A stretch of 64,000 nucleotides of DNA. Origin: JAFMKE01 sp037624485 (GTDB taxonomy: Bacteria > Bacteroidota > Bacteroidia > Chitinophagales > UBA8649). This document shows, piece by piece, positions 7,309 to 16,242 of this stretch. Below the pieces are notes generated by a model that was not told where the DNA came from, ran no database searches, and worked only from the letters and a program-made list of their open reading frames with translations. The position numbers were made by a program, and so were the translations under genes. Numbering within the stretch: position 1 is the first letter of the stretch; every line of letters begins with the position of its first letter. The DNA lies in contig JASJJC010000002.1 of NCBI GenBank assembly GCA_037624485.1, positions 1 to 64,000 on the forward strand, given 5' to 3'.

Positions 7309-10300
7309 ATGAAAAAATCTGTATTCGTCCTTTTGATTATTTTAATATGTTTTAGTAACTATTTTTTAGCTGCGCAAACAGTATTACTTTATCAAAATAA
7401 TTTTGAAAACCCTCTTCAAACACCAGTAGCTAACTGTGGCCCTGATCTGGATTTAACCTCGGTGAATACATTATGGGGTGGGACAGGTTTAGGGACAGGC
7501 GGTGGTGGTTTGTTTAAACAAGTTTTTACGGTGGAAACTATGCTAATTAACGGCCCAGCCAATATATATACGGATTCTTCAGGTATCGGTGGTAATTATT
7601 GCATAGGTATTCAAAATAATGCTCAAGATGATAAGCTTGCACTAACTTTAAATTCACAGCAACTTCCATTTGCGAATATAAACTTTGATTATTCAGCTAT
7701 TAATTTGGCAGCCTGTGGACCTGATTTTCCAGCTTTACTGGATACAACTTCCCTAAAGATTACTGTTTATGATTCTCCTGGAGGTAACTTTTCTTTTGCT
7801 GCTCCTGGAGTTATACTGGATCAAGATAGTGTTACGGGAAATGATACTGGAATCAGTGATTTCACGTTTAATTGGTCCTCGTGCAATCTAAACCTTGATA
7901 TAAGTAATTCTTTAGATGGCAATATTACTGTAGTTTTCGATTTAGTTAATGGCAAATATGCTGGCCTTGACAACTTGAGTATTTCTTCAAGCGTTTTTTC
8001 CCAAAATTGCGCCATGGACTTGGGGCCCGATACCAGCTTTTGCCAAGGTGAAAATATTCTTTTAGATGCGGGAGCAGGGTTCGATAGCTATCAATGGCAA
8101 GATAACAGTACCAATCAAACTTTCACAGCATCAACCACAGGCACTTATATTTGTACAGCTTCCTTCAACGATTCTACAAATAATTTAGTAGTTAACGGTG
8201 ATTTTGAACTTGGAAATACAGGATTTCTCTCAGATTATGGTTTAGGAGTGGGTGGGGCTTTTGGATTGCTTACCAATCCAAGTACTTACGCTATAAGCAC
8301 AAGTCCCTCCAATGTTCACAATAATTTCTTCAGTTGTGTAGATCATACCTCAGGTGCCGGAAATTTAATGATCATTAATGGGTCCATTATACCAAATACA
8401 AATGTTTGGTGCCAAAATATCAATGTCAGCCCCAATACGGATTATAACTTCTCTGCTTGGGCTATTAGTCTGGAAAATACCGATTTAAATAATGTAGCAA
8501 CCTTAAATTTCTTGATCGATGGGGTACAAGTAGGTTCAGCTTTCTCTCCTTCTCTTACTGCTTGTGATTGGCAACAATTTTCCGCAAGCTACAATTCTGG
8601 AATCAATACAAATATTCAAATTTGTATTGAAAGTGATGTGATAACAGGTAATAATGATTATGGAATTGATGATATATTTTTTACGCCTATTTGTATAATT
8701 ACTGACAGCATTGATATAACCGTTAATCCAATTGTCCAAACAAATTCTAATCAAGTCATATGTTTTGGTGACAGTCTTCAATTGCCCGATGGATCATTTA
8801 CAATGACAGCGGGAACATATAATGATACTATCGCCGGTGGCTCCATTAATGGATGTGATAGTATTCATAGTATTATCTTACAAATTACTCCTCTAAACCC
8901 AGCAATTGTGCAGTTTGATACTATTTGCTTCAATGACAACTACACCTTAGCCAACGGCTTACAAGTCAATACAACCGGCTTTTATCAAGATACAATTGTT
9001 GGTTCAAGCGGATGTGACTCTGTTGTGGCTGTGGACTTGTTTGTTCGACAGGCCAATAGCATTTTACTTCAATCATCAGATTTATTGCTTTGTGATGGTG
9101 AGGATGCTTTGTTTTTTGGGGAAAGTGATCTACTCAATGTAAGCTATCAGTGGTCTGCGAATGGGGCAGCACTTTTAGGAGAGAATAATGACACCTTACT
9201 TATTCCTAATGTAAGCTTTTTGAATGACGGCACCTTGTACCAGTTGGAAGTTATTAGCCTCTGTGATACCGTAAATAGTAATGCAACTCTACTGAATGTA
9301 AGAAGTTTTGCAAATATTGTTTTAAATCCGTTAGACACCAGCTTATGCGAGGGTGAAATAGCAACATTTGAAGTTGCAGTTGATAGACCAATCCTACAGT
9401 ATCAATGGTATGAAAATGGAGTAGCAATTGCTGGAGCTAATACCTCAGTTTATAACACAGGTCCAATTGCAGCTGTGCAAAATGGCAGTCAATTTTTTGC
9501 TGCTGTAACGGATTCATGTGGCAATATAGATAGTTCATTAATTGCAAATTTAAGCGTCGTCCCAAGTACTATCATAAATAATCAATCTTCCAATTTAATA
9601 GTTTGTTTGGGTGATCTTGCCACTTTTTATGTCAGTGCAACGGGAGCAAATTTGAGCTATCAATGGCTCGAAAATGGCATAATCATGCCAGGTGAAACCA
9701 ATGATACATTAAATTTCATCATCTTCACTCAAGCTATGAGTGGAACTATTTATTCTTGTCAGATAACAGCTGATTGCGGAAATTTGAATACTTCAGATAT
9801 GGAGCTTATCATAGAAGATGCAGGAGTTTTATTAAGCCAATCCGGTGATGTTTTGCAATGTGGCGGTTTTAGTTTTGAGTTATTTGTGGATGCATTAAAC
9901 GTATCTAACTACCAATGGCAAGTCAATCAAGGCGCTGGTTTTGTGGACTTTACTGATGGTATATTAGGTATTGGTTCTACCCAGGTTTTAGGTTCAAATA
10001 CAGATGTTTTAACAGTCAGCAACTTCGATCTAAACATTACTGGGAGTCAATTTCAGGTGATTACTTCAACCAATTGTGGTACATCTCCAATTTTTACTCC
10101 AGTTAATGTTACCATTACGGCGCCTCAGGCTGGAATTGATTTATTAGCTGACACAACTATTTGTCTTGATGATACAGATCCAATTTTCGTATCTTATGTG
10201 GATGGTTCTGCAGTATGGAGTAATGGTGATTTTGGCCAGTTTTTTATACCTAATAGTTCTGGAGATTATACGGTTAATTATACTGATGCCAATGCATGTC

Positions 10301-10626
10301 CTCGAAGCGATACTATAAATATTCAGCTGGAAGATTGTTTAGCAAATTGCGTTGTTACTGCTCCTACCGGGTTTACTCCCGATGCCAGTGGTGTAAATGA
10401 CATCTTCAGGGCAATATATACTTGTGATTTGAGTTACTATGAGCTTCAAATTTACAATAGGTTTGGAGGGCTAGTCTATATGACAAAAGACCCTTTGGAA
10501 GGTTGGGATGGTATCTATGAAAATGGAAATACTGAAATTGGGGCATATGCTTGGTACATTAAGTATCAGATAGAGGGTACAGATATTACCGAAGAAATAA
10601 AAGGTACGATTACCCTAATCAGGTAG
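7309..10626 (+). CDS. Giant cell-surface protein with T9SS type B sorting domain
   Basis: The 1105-residue secreted protein has a signal peptide (MKKSVFVLLIILICFSNYFLAAQ; cleavage after the second Ala). After an N-terminal region of about 200 residues and a 'GDFELGN' carbohydrate-binding-like module (about 295-455), there are at least four Ig/PKD-like modules of about 100 residues. Each has a YQW core (for example SYQWSANGAAL, QYQWYENGVAI, SYQWLENGIIM) and paired cysteines. The last 85 residues (APTGFTPDASGVNDIF ... YELQIYNRFGG ... GWDGIYENG) are the gliding-motility-associated C-terminal domain that directs export by the type IX secretion system (type B). It is likely an adhesin or surface matrix protein. 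It has its own terminator. Confidence 0.88.
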   Translation: MKKSVFVLLIILICFSNYFLAAQTVLLYQNNFENPLQTPVANCGPDLDLTSVNTLWGGTGLGTGGGGLFKQVFTVETMLINGPANIYTDSSGIGGNYCIGIQNNAQDDKLALTLNSQQLPFANINFDYSAINLAACGPDFPALLDTTSLKITVYDSPGGNFSFAAPGVILDQDSVTGNDTGISDFTFNWSSCNLNLDISNSLDGNITVVFDLVNGKYAGLDNLSISSSVFSQNCAMDLGPDTSFCQGENILLDAGAGFDSYQWQDNSTNQTFTASTTGTYICTASFNDSTNNLVVNGDFELGNTGFLSDYGLGVGGAFGLLTNPSTYAISTSPSNVHNNFFSCVDHTSGAGNLMIINGSIIPNTNVWCQNINVSPNTDYNFSAWAISLENTDLNNVATLNFLIDGVQVGSAFSPSLTACDWQQFSASYNSGINTNIQICIESDVITGNNDYGIDDIFFTPICIITDSIDITVNPIVQTNSNQVICFGDSLQLPDGSFTMTAGTYNDTIAGGSINGCDSIHSIILQITPLNPAIVQFDTICFNDNYTLANGLQVNTTGFYQDTIVGSSGCDSVVAVDLFVRQANSILLQSSDLLLCDGEDALFFGESDLLNVSYQWSANGAALLGENNDTLLIPNVSFLNDGTLYQLEVISLCDTVNSNATLLNVRSFANIVLNPLDTSLCEGEIATFEVAVDRPILQYQWYENGVAIAGANTSVYNTGPIAAVQNGSQFFAAVTDSCGNIDSSLIANLSVVPSTIINNQSSNLIVCLGDLATFYVSATGANLSYQWLENGIIMPGETNDTLNFIIFTQAMSGTIYSCQITADCGNLNTSDMELIIEDAGVLLSQSGDVLQCGGFSFELFVDALNVSNYQWQVNQGAGFVDFTDGILGIGSTQVLGSNTDVLTVSNFDLNITGSQFQVITSTNCGTSPIFTPVNVTITAPQAGIDLLADTTICLDDTDPIFVSYVDGSAVWSNGDFGQFFIPNSSGDYTVNYTDANACPRSDTINIQLEDCLANCVVTAPTGFTPDASGVNDIFRAIYTCDLSYYELQIYNRFGGLVYMTKDPLEGWDGIYENGNTEIGAYAWYIKYQIEGTDITEEIKGTITLIR

Positions 10627-10643
10627 ATCAAAAATAAGGTTCT

Positions 10644-10679
10644 AAAGCTCCATTCATCTGTTGATATGGAGCTTTTTTG
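10644..10679 (+). terminator. Rho-independent terminator of the T9SS protein gene
   Basis: The perfect inverted repeat AAAGCTCCAT (10644-10653) and ATGGAGCTTT (10666-10675), with a 12-base loop, continues into a T run. It lies 17 bases after the stop codon of the giant surface protein and just upstream of the surE promoter. Confidence 0.9.
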
Positions 10680-10691
10680 TTTTCAGCCTAA

Positions 10692-10718
10692 TTGAAGTAA
10701 AATAAACCCTTACTTTTG
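10692..10718 (+). promoter_or_regulatory. surE operon promoter (TTG / TAnnTTTG)
   Basis: TTG at 10692-10694 and TACTTTTG at 10711-10718 are separated by 16 bases, close to the Bacteroidota -33/-7 promoter layout. Only four bases separate the -7 element from the surE ATG at 10723, so the transcript is predicted to begin at or beside the start codon. Confidence 0.6.
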
Positions 10719-10722
10719 TACG

Positions 10723-11490
10723 ATGAATAAACCATTAATTTTAGTAACAAACGACGATGGAATTACAGCTCCAGGGATTAAGAGCTTAGTTTCGGTAGCC
10801 AGAAAATTTGGAGAGGTTGTAGTTGTCGCACCCGATAGCCCGCAGAGTGGCATGGGACATGCGATTACGCTTACAAAACCGCTGCGTTTGAATCCTTCGG
10901 ATATGTTTGAAGGGGTCACATCTTTTGAGTGCAGCGGGACTCCCGCAGATTGCGTTAAGATTGCCGTTGATAAAGTCTTGGATAGAAAACCAGATTTATG
11001 CATTTCTGGTATTAATCATGGGAGCAACTCTTCCATCAATGTGATTTATTCAGGGACCATGTCGGCAGCAGTTGAAGCAGCTCTAGAGGGTATACCTTCT
11101 ATTGGGTTTTCACTTTGCGACTTTGCCTATGATGCCGATTTTAGTGTAGCTCGATATGCGGCGGAAAAAGTAATCACTCAAGTACTTAAAAATGGATTGG
11201 CAGACAAAACCTTACTTAATGTAAACGTTCCAAAAGTTAAGCTTGAAGAGCTAGAAGGAATAAAAATTTGTAGACAAGCTATGGCAAAATGGGAGGAAGA
11301 ATTTGATGCAAGAAAGGACCCTCATGGCCGAGAGTATTTTTGGCTGACAGGTAAGTTCGTAAATAACGATAAAGGAGAAGATACAGATGAATGGGCATTG
11401 GCGCATAAATATGTTTCGGTTGTTCCTGTTCAATATGACCTGACTGCCCATCAAGGCATTAATTTCATTAATCAAAACTGGGATTTATGA
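10723..11490 (+). CDS. surE: 5'/3'-nucleotidase SurE
   Basis: The 255-residue metal-dependent phosphatase hydrolyses nucleoside 5'- and 3'-monophosphates and is linked to stationary-phase survival. The N terminus carries the metal-binding NDDGI motif (residues 9-13), followed by VVVAPDSPQSGMGHAIT and SGTPADCVKIA, then SGINHGSNSSINVIYSGTM, all hallmarks of SurE. Length is normal. Its TGA overlaps the ATG of the next small membrane protein gene (ATGA), and the order surE - small membrane protein - lpxB suggests one operon. Confidence 0.95.
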   Translation: MNKPLILVTNDDGITAPGIKSLVSVARKFGEVVVVAPDSPQSGMGHAITLTKPLRLNPSDMFEGVTSFECSGTPADCVKIAVDKVLDRKPDLCISGINHGSNSSINVIYSGTMSAAVEAALEGIPSIGFSLCDFAYDADFSVARYAAEKVITQVLKNGLADKTLLNVNVPKVKLEELEGIKICRQAMAKWEEEFDARKDPHGREYFWLTGKFVNNDKGEDTDEWALAHKYVSVVPVQYDLTAHQGINFINQNWDL

Positions 11491-11777
11491 AAAACAAGAT
11501 GTATGTGCAAATACTATTAGGAGCTATTGTAGGATTATTATCTCCTGCTATTACAGCTTATCTCATCTATAAGTTTAAGTATAATTATATCAGTGTAGAT
11601 ATGCTAAAAATTAGTAAAGCCTTGTTGGTTCCTTTACTACAGTACGGAGCCCTTACCAATTTAGCTTGGTTTTTCTTGCTTAATTATTTTAAAAAGACCT
11701 ACCTACAAAGGGGTATAATATTCGGGACTATCTTTATTGCTATGTATATTATCTATCTGAAATTTTTCGGACACTAA
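11487..11777 (+). CDS. Small membrane protein between surE and lpxB
   Basis: The 96-residue hydrophobic protein has three predicted membrane helices (about residues 7-29, 45-66 and 75-94), and no known domain can be assigned. The start overlaps the surE stop by four bases and its stop overlaps the lpxB ATG by one base, so translation is probably coupled on both sides. A small membrane protein at this position suggests an envelope role, but that is inference only. Confidence 0.7.
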   Translation: MKNKMYVQILLGAIVGLLSPAITAYLIYKFKYNYISVDMLKISKALLVPLLQYGALTNLAWFFLLNYFKKTYLQRGIIFGTIFIAMYIIYLKFFGH

Positions 11778-12862
11778 TGAAATATTACCTCATAGCAGGT
11801 GAGGCAAGTGGAGACTTGCACGGCGCTAATCTTATGCGCGCGATTGCCAAAAGAGATACTGGTGCTGTTTTCAGGTTTTGGGGAGGTGATAAAATGAAGG
11901 CTATTCCCAATAGTGAGCAAGTCGAGCACTATAAAAATACGGCTTTTATGGGATTTGTCGAAGTCCTTCGGCACCTGCCACAAATCTTTGGGTTTATTAA
12001 GAAATGTAAAAAAGATATTGTAAGTCATAAACCGGATGTGGTAATTTTTATTGACTATCCCGGCTTCAATATGCGAATTGCAAAATTTGCAAAATTGGCA
12101 GGTTATAAAACCATTTACTACATTTCACCGCAAGTATGGGCTTGGAAAGAGAATAGAGTCAAGAAGATTAAAAAATATATAGATAAAATGCTGGTCATAC
12201 TTCCATTTGAAAAGAAGTTTTATGCTAAATGGAAGTATCCTGTTGAATATGTTGGTCATCCTTTATTGGATGAGTTAAGTAAGCAAGAATATAAAGCAGA
12301 AAGAGTCGAGGAATTGCCGGTTATAGCCTTATTGCCGGGTAGTAGAGTACAAGAGATTAAAATGATTCTACCAATTTTTCTTGAAGTGGTACATCAGTTT
12401 CCAGCGTATCAATTTGTTCTTGCTGGCTTGCCTCATATTGATAGCGAAATTTATCATCAAATTATTGGGGATGCGAATGTTCGATTAGTAAAAAATGAAA
12501 CGTATAGTTTATTAAGTAAAAGCCAGGCAGCACTTGTAGCAAGTGGAACAGCAACATTGGAATGTGCCTTATTTAAAGTCCCCATGCTAGTCGGGTACAA
12601 GGCTAATTTTTTATCTTATCATATTGGCAAACACTTGATTAAAGTCCCCTACATCGCTTTGGTTAATTTGATTGCTGGGCGGAAGATTGTTCCTGAACTT
12701 ATCCAAGACGATTTAAACGCAGAAACACTTGAAAAGGAGTTGAAAATTATTCTAAGTGAAGAGGCGAGTAATGAAATGAAATCAAATTTTGAGACTTTGA
12801 TTACAAATTTAGGCACGACTGGAGCATCAGATCGAGCTGCTGAAATTATTATAAAATCTTAA
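11777..12862 (+). CDS. lpxB: Lipid-A-disaccharide synthase LpxB
   Basis: The 361-residue GT19 glycosyltransferase joins UDP-2,3-diacylglucosamine and lipid X to make the lipid A disaccharide at the inner membrane. The signature N terminus AGEASGDLHGANLM is present, followed by DYPGFNMRIAKFAK, YYISPQVWAWKENRVKKI and the nucleotide-binding LLPGSRVQEI and SGTATLECAL motifs. Length is typical. It is translationally coupled to the preceding small membrane protein (TAATG) and followed after two bases by an FAH-family gene. Confidence 0.95.
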   Translation: MKYYLIAGEASGDLHGANLMRAIAKRDTGAVFRFWGGDKMKAIPNSEQVEHYKNTAFMGFVEVLRHLPQIFGFIKKCKKDIVSHKPDVVIFIDYPGFNMRIAKFAKLAGYKTIYYISPQVWAWKENRVKKIKKYIDKMLVILPFEKKFYAKWKYPVEYVGHPLLDELSKQEYKAERVEELPVIALLPGSRVQEIKMILPIFLEVVHQFPAYQFVLAGLPHIDSEIYHQIIGDANVRLVKNETYSLLSKSQAALVASGTATLECALFKVPMLVGYKANFLSYHIGKHLIKVPYIALVNLIAGRKIVPELIQDDLNAETLEKELKIILSEEASNEMKSNFETLITNLGTTGASDRAAEIIIKS

Positions 12863-12864
12863 TT

Positions 12865-13470
12865 ATGAAGATATTTTGTATTGGAAGGAATTACGCAGCG
12901 CATGCGAAAGAACTAAAAAATGAAGTACCAACGAAGCCATTAGTTTTCATGAAACCCCCTACGGCAATTCTCAATGGAAACAAGCCTTTTTATCTTCCTG
13001 ATTTTTCAGATAATGTACATTACGAAGGCGAAATTGTGGTAAAAATTTGCAAAAATGGAAAGCATATTCAATCCAAGTTTGCCCGAAATTATTACGATTT
13101 AATAACGGTAGGAATGGACTTAACTGCAAGGGACCTGCAAGCAGAATTGAAAGCTAAAGGGCATCCTTGGGAGATTGCGAAAGGATTTGATGGAAGTGCT
13201 GTAGTAGGTAAATTCTTTCCAATTAAAGATACTTTGGATATGCATTCTTTTACCATTCTTAAGAATGGAGAGCTTGTGCAGCGGGGTAAATGTAAAGACA
13301 TGATTTTTTCAATAGATGTTTTGATTGAGTACATATCTCAATTCTTTAAATTACAAATAGGTGATTTGATTTTTACAGGCACGCCCGCTGGAGTCGGAAA
13401 AATGAATATTGGAGATATATTCGAAGGATTTATTGAAGAAAAAAAATGCTTTAAAACTGAAATTAAATAA
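12865..13470 (+). CDS. Fumarylacetoacetate hydrolase family protein
   Basis: The 201-residue protein corresponds to the compact FAH C-terminal fold. It begins KIFCIGRNYAAHAKELKNE. The metal-binding acidic residues lie in VHYEGEIVVKI and in the region of GMDLTARDLQAELK, and the C-terminal DLIFTGTPAGVGKM is a family signature. Such short FAH proteins act as acylpyruvate hydrolases or oxaloacetate decarboxylases/tautomerases, and the substrate here is not determinable. It probably belongs to the surE-lpxB transcription unit, because only two bases separate it from lpxB. Confidence 0.85.
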   Translation: MKIFCIGRNYAAHAKELKNEVPTKPLVFMKPPTAILNGNKPFYLPDFSDNVHYEGEIVVKICKNGKHIQSKFARNYYDLITVGMDLTARDLQAELKAKGHPWEIAKGFDGSAVVGKFFPIKDTLDMHSFTILKNGELVQRGKCKDMIFSIDVLIEYISQFFKLQIGDLIFTGTPAGVGKMNIGDIFEGFIEEKKCFKTEIK

Positions 13471-13479
13471 ACAATGTAA

Positions 13480-13487
13480 TACATTTG
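13480..13487 (+). promoter_or_regulatory. Candidate metK promoter -7 element
   Basis: TACATTTG matches TAnnTTTG, 36 bases before the metK ATG. No convincing -33 TTG is visible. The leader is too short to contain a known SAM riboswitch. Confidence 0.5.
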
Positions 13488-13523
13488 TAGTATCCTATTT
13501 TAATAATAAAAAAAATAAAGTTT

Positions 13524-14810
13524 ATGTCATATTTGTTTACATCAGAATCTGTTTCAGAGGGACATCCAGATAAGGTTGCTGATCAAATTTCTGATGCGCT
13601 GATTGACAATTTCTTAGCATTTGATAAAAATTCTAAAGTCGCATGTGAAACATTGGTAACAACGGGGCAAGTTATTTTAGCAGGAGAGGTTAAGTCTACT
13701 GCCTACCTTGATGTTCAAAATATCGCTAGAAAGGTGATTGAGAAAATTGGCTACACCAAAAGTGAATACATGTTCGAGTCTAAAAGCTGTGGCGTTTTAA
13801 GTGCTATTCATGAACAAAGTCCTGATATTAACCAAGGAGTAGATCGAGCTAATCCTGAAGAGCAAGGTGCAGGTGATCAAGGAATGATGTTTGGTTATGC
13901 TACAAATGAAACAGATAACTTCATGCCTTTAGCATTGGATCTATCGCATAAGATATTAATAGAGTTGGCAGCGATAAGAAGAGAGAATAGTGAAGTGACT
14001 TATTTGCGTCCAGATGCAAAGAGTCAGGTAACACTAGAATATAATGATGATAACACACCCATTCGAATTGATGCTATCGTTATCTCAACGCAACACGATG
14101 ATTTTGTAAAGCCAAAATCTTCTAACGCTAAAGATAATCAATCGGCTAATGTGGAAATGCTAGCTAAAATTAAAAGTGATTTGGTCGGGATTTTGATTCC
14201 TAGAGTAAAAGCTAAGTTCCCTAAGCACGCGCATTTGTTTAATGATGATATTACTTATCATATTAATCCAACTGGAGTATTCGTAATCGGCGGGCCTCAT
14301 GGGGACACTGGACTTACAGGAAGAAAGATTATTGTAGATACCTACGGCGGTAAGGGCGCTCATGGTGGAGGAGCTTTTAGTGGAAAAGATCCGAGTAAAG
14401 TAGATAGAAGTGCTGCCTATGCTACACGTCATATTGCAAAGAACTTGGTAGCTGCAGGATTATGCGATGAGGTTCTAGTTCAAGTTAGTTATGCAATTGG
14501 AGTGGCCAAGCCAACATCAATTAATGTAGTAACATACGGAACGGCTAAAGTAGATATGACTGATGGACAGATAGGTAAACTGGTTGAAACAATATTCGAC
14601 ATGACACCTTATGCCATCGAAACTAGGCTTAAATTAAGAAATCCAATGTATAGCGAGACTGCGGCATATGGACATATGGGGAGAGATTATGAAGTGGTAA
14701 ATAAAACCTTTGAATCTCCGGATGGCAAAAAAGTAAATATGGATGTTGAATTGTTTACTTGGGAAAAACTGGATTTTATCGACAATGTAAAACAAGCTTT
14801 CAAGCTGTAA
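13524..14810 (+). CDS. metK: S-adenosylmethionine synthetase
   Basis: The 428-residue enzyme makes S-adenosylmethionine from methionine and ATP. The sequence shows SEGHPDKVADQISDA (residues 10-24), GAGDQGMMFGYA, the phosphate-binding GGGAFSGKDPSKVDRSAAY and the C-terminal domain with RLKLRNPMYSETAAYGHMG. Length is within the Bacteroidota range, which is slightly longer than E. coli MetK. It is flanked upstream by a TAnnTTTG element and downstream by a strong bidirectional terminator, so it is probably transcribed alone. Confidence 0.97.
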   Translation: MSYLFTSESVSEGHPDKVADQISDALIDNFLAFDKNSKVACETLVTTGQVILAGEVKSTAYLDVQNIARKVIEKIGYTKSEYMFESKSCGVLSAIHEQSPDINQGVDRANPEEQGAGDQGMMFGYATNETDNFMPLALDLSHKILIELAAIRRENSEVTYLRPDAKSQVTLEYNDDNTPIRIDAIVISTQHDDFVKPKSSNAKDNQSANVEMLAKIKSDLVGILIPRVKAKFPKHAHLFNDDITYHINPTGVFVIGGPHGDTGLTGRKIIVDTYGGKGAHGGGAFSGKDPSKVDRSAAYATRHIAKNLVAAGLCDEVLVQVSYAIGVAKPTSINVVTYGTAKVDMTDGQIGKLVETIFDMTPYAIETRLKLRNPMYSETAAYGHMGRDYEVVNKTFESPDGKKVNMDVELFTWEKLDFIDNVKQAFKL

Positions 14811-14827
14811 AGCAAGCTAAATTTTAT

Positions 14828-14859
14828 AAAAAAGGGTTCTCTATAGAGAACCCTTTTTT
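14828..14859. terminator. Bidirectional terminator between metK and the barrel gene
   Basis: A perfect 32-base palindrome: six A, then GGGTTCTCTATAGAGAACCC, then six T. It forms a strong stem with a U run on either strand, so it can end metK (plus) and the converging outer-membrane barrel gene (minus), whose stop is 12 bases away. Confidence 0.92.
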
Positions 14860-14870
14860 ATGTAATCGAA

Positions 14871-16157
14871 TCACTCTGAAATTTTATTCTTCAACTTTAT
14901 AAAATCAATACTAAAAGTAATTCGTTTAGTCCATTCGCTTCGTTCTATGCCATACGCCGTTTGCTGATTAAGCTGAATATTGGATGTAGTGGCAAATGGC
15001 GCATGAAATCCAATGCATTCATCCAGGAATAACAAGGAGATTCCTCCTTCAGCAAATAAGGAAGCTTTTAGCCCTTTATTTAACGATATTGCAGCGTTTA
15101 CAAAGGCTTGAAGATTGATCCATCGCTTGATGCGAAGAGGTATTAGCAAATCACTTCTTACATTTAGGCTAGCCATTACAAGCTTCGAATTCCCTATACT
15201 CATAACTGATTTAAAGCCTCCAGCTGAATTTGCTACTTGACGCTGAAGAAAATTGTCCTGGGCATTCCTATCCAAGTAAAAATCATTAAAAGTATAGTCT
15301 TTTTGCAACCAATAAATTCCTGAATTGCTCATTCCTCCCAATTGAAAAATGGGTAATGGTGGATCAATCAATGAATTTGCTCTGGTATTATACAAAAAAC
15401 CGCCAACAAATGATCGGATGTACAAGGCATTTTCTGCTTGTTGTAAGTAATGAAATTTTAAATTATTCGTCCAATTGATTTGGCCATAGGTATTGTTGAA
15501 TTCAGCAGTTAAGTTAGTTTTAAAGCTATAGGTTTCTTTCTCGTTTGCATAAGAAGCTCCAAGCTCATGGATGTTGAAAGCTTGTGTTTGACGGCCGTTA
15601 AGGATGTATTCTTGCCAAATATAATGACTGGTAATAGAAAAATCAAGTTTGCCCTGAATAGATAGCTCTGGGACAAAACGAATTTTCCCTTGAATACGAT
15701 TATAAGTTAAATCTTCCGGAAACAATAAATATGAAAACCTTTTTGCATTTAAGTTGAGCTCCCAAAGCTTTATTTTTGGTGAAGTAAATTGATATTTACC
15801 ATGGATTAAACCTGTAAGGTTTTTACTTCCAAGTCCATACATAGGAATAGCAAGAAAGGAGTATTTATTTTTTTTTTCTAGACCAATGATTACGCCAAGC
15901 TGAGTTTTATCATAGTTATTCCAAGCAAGAGCAGGAAGAAGCCAGAGTCTTTTCTCATTTTCCCGCTTTAATAAAGGAATCTTCATCTTTTCAAAGCTTG
16001 TATTGACGGTTTGAAAGGAATTTGGACTTACCTTCGTGCTATCTGAAACTAATTTAGCGTCAACGCTGTTTGACTGACTGAATACAAGCTGTAAAGTTAT
16101 ACACAACAGAAATGCTGTAAGAAGCGTTTTTAAAGTATATGTAGCACAGTTTTTCAA
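14871..16157 (-). CDS. Predicted outer-membrane beta-barrel protein
   Basis: The 428-residue protein has a signal peptide (LLTAFLLCITLQLVFSQ) and a body dominated by alternating hydrophobic/polar strands rich in Trp, Tyr and Asn, ending with strands such as RITFSIDFIKLKNK. The first segment after the signal (KRLWLLPALAWNNYDKTQLGVIIG) resembles the start of barrel domains attached to some Bacteroidota metallopeptidases, but no peptidase domain is present here. No enzymatic motif is visible. The function is unknown; a porin-like or assembly role is possible. It converges on metK through the shared terminator. Confidence 0.6.
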   Translation of the reverse strand: MKNCATYTLKTLLTAFLLCITLQLVFSQSNSVDAKLVSDSTKVSPNSFQTVNTSFEKMKIPLLKRENEKRLWLLPALAWNNYDKTQLGVIIGLEKKNKYSFLAIPMYGLGSKNLTGLIHGKYQFTSPKIKLWELNLNAKRFSYLLFPEDLTYNRIQGKIRFVPELSIQGKLDFSITSHYIWQEYILNGRQTQAFNIHELGASYANEKETYSFKTNLTAEFNNTYGQINWTNNLKFHYLQQAENALYIRSFVGGFLYNTRANSLIDPPLPIFQLGGMSNSGIYWLQKDYTFNDFYLDRNAQDNFLQRQVANSAGGFKSVMSIGNSKLVMASLNVRSDLLIPLRIKRWINLQAFVNAAISLNKGLKASLFAEGGISLLFLDECIGFHAPFATTSNIQLNQQTAYGIERSEWTKRITFSIDFIKLKNKISE

Positions 16158-16242
16158 CAGCAGTAAAGATAAAAAGTAAAATTGAGTGTAGTGATTTTTG
16201 TTAAAAAAATCTTTACCTTAAATGATATAAAGAATAGATTGA

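Noticed and set aside
13471..13523. Possible SAM riboswitch before metK.
   Set aside because: The gap is only 53 bases and contains a promoter-like element but no conserved riboswitch core.
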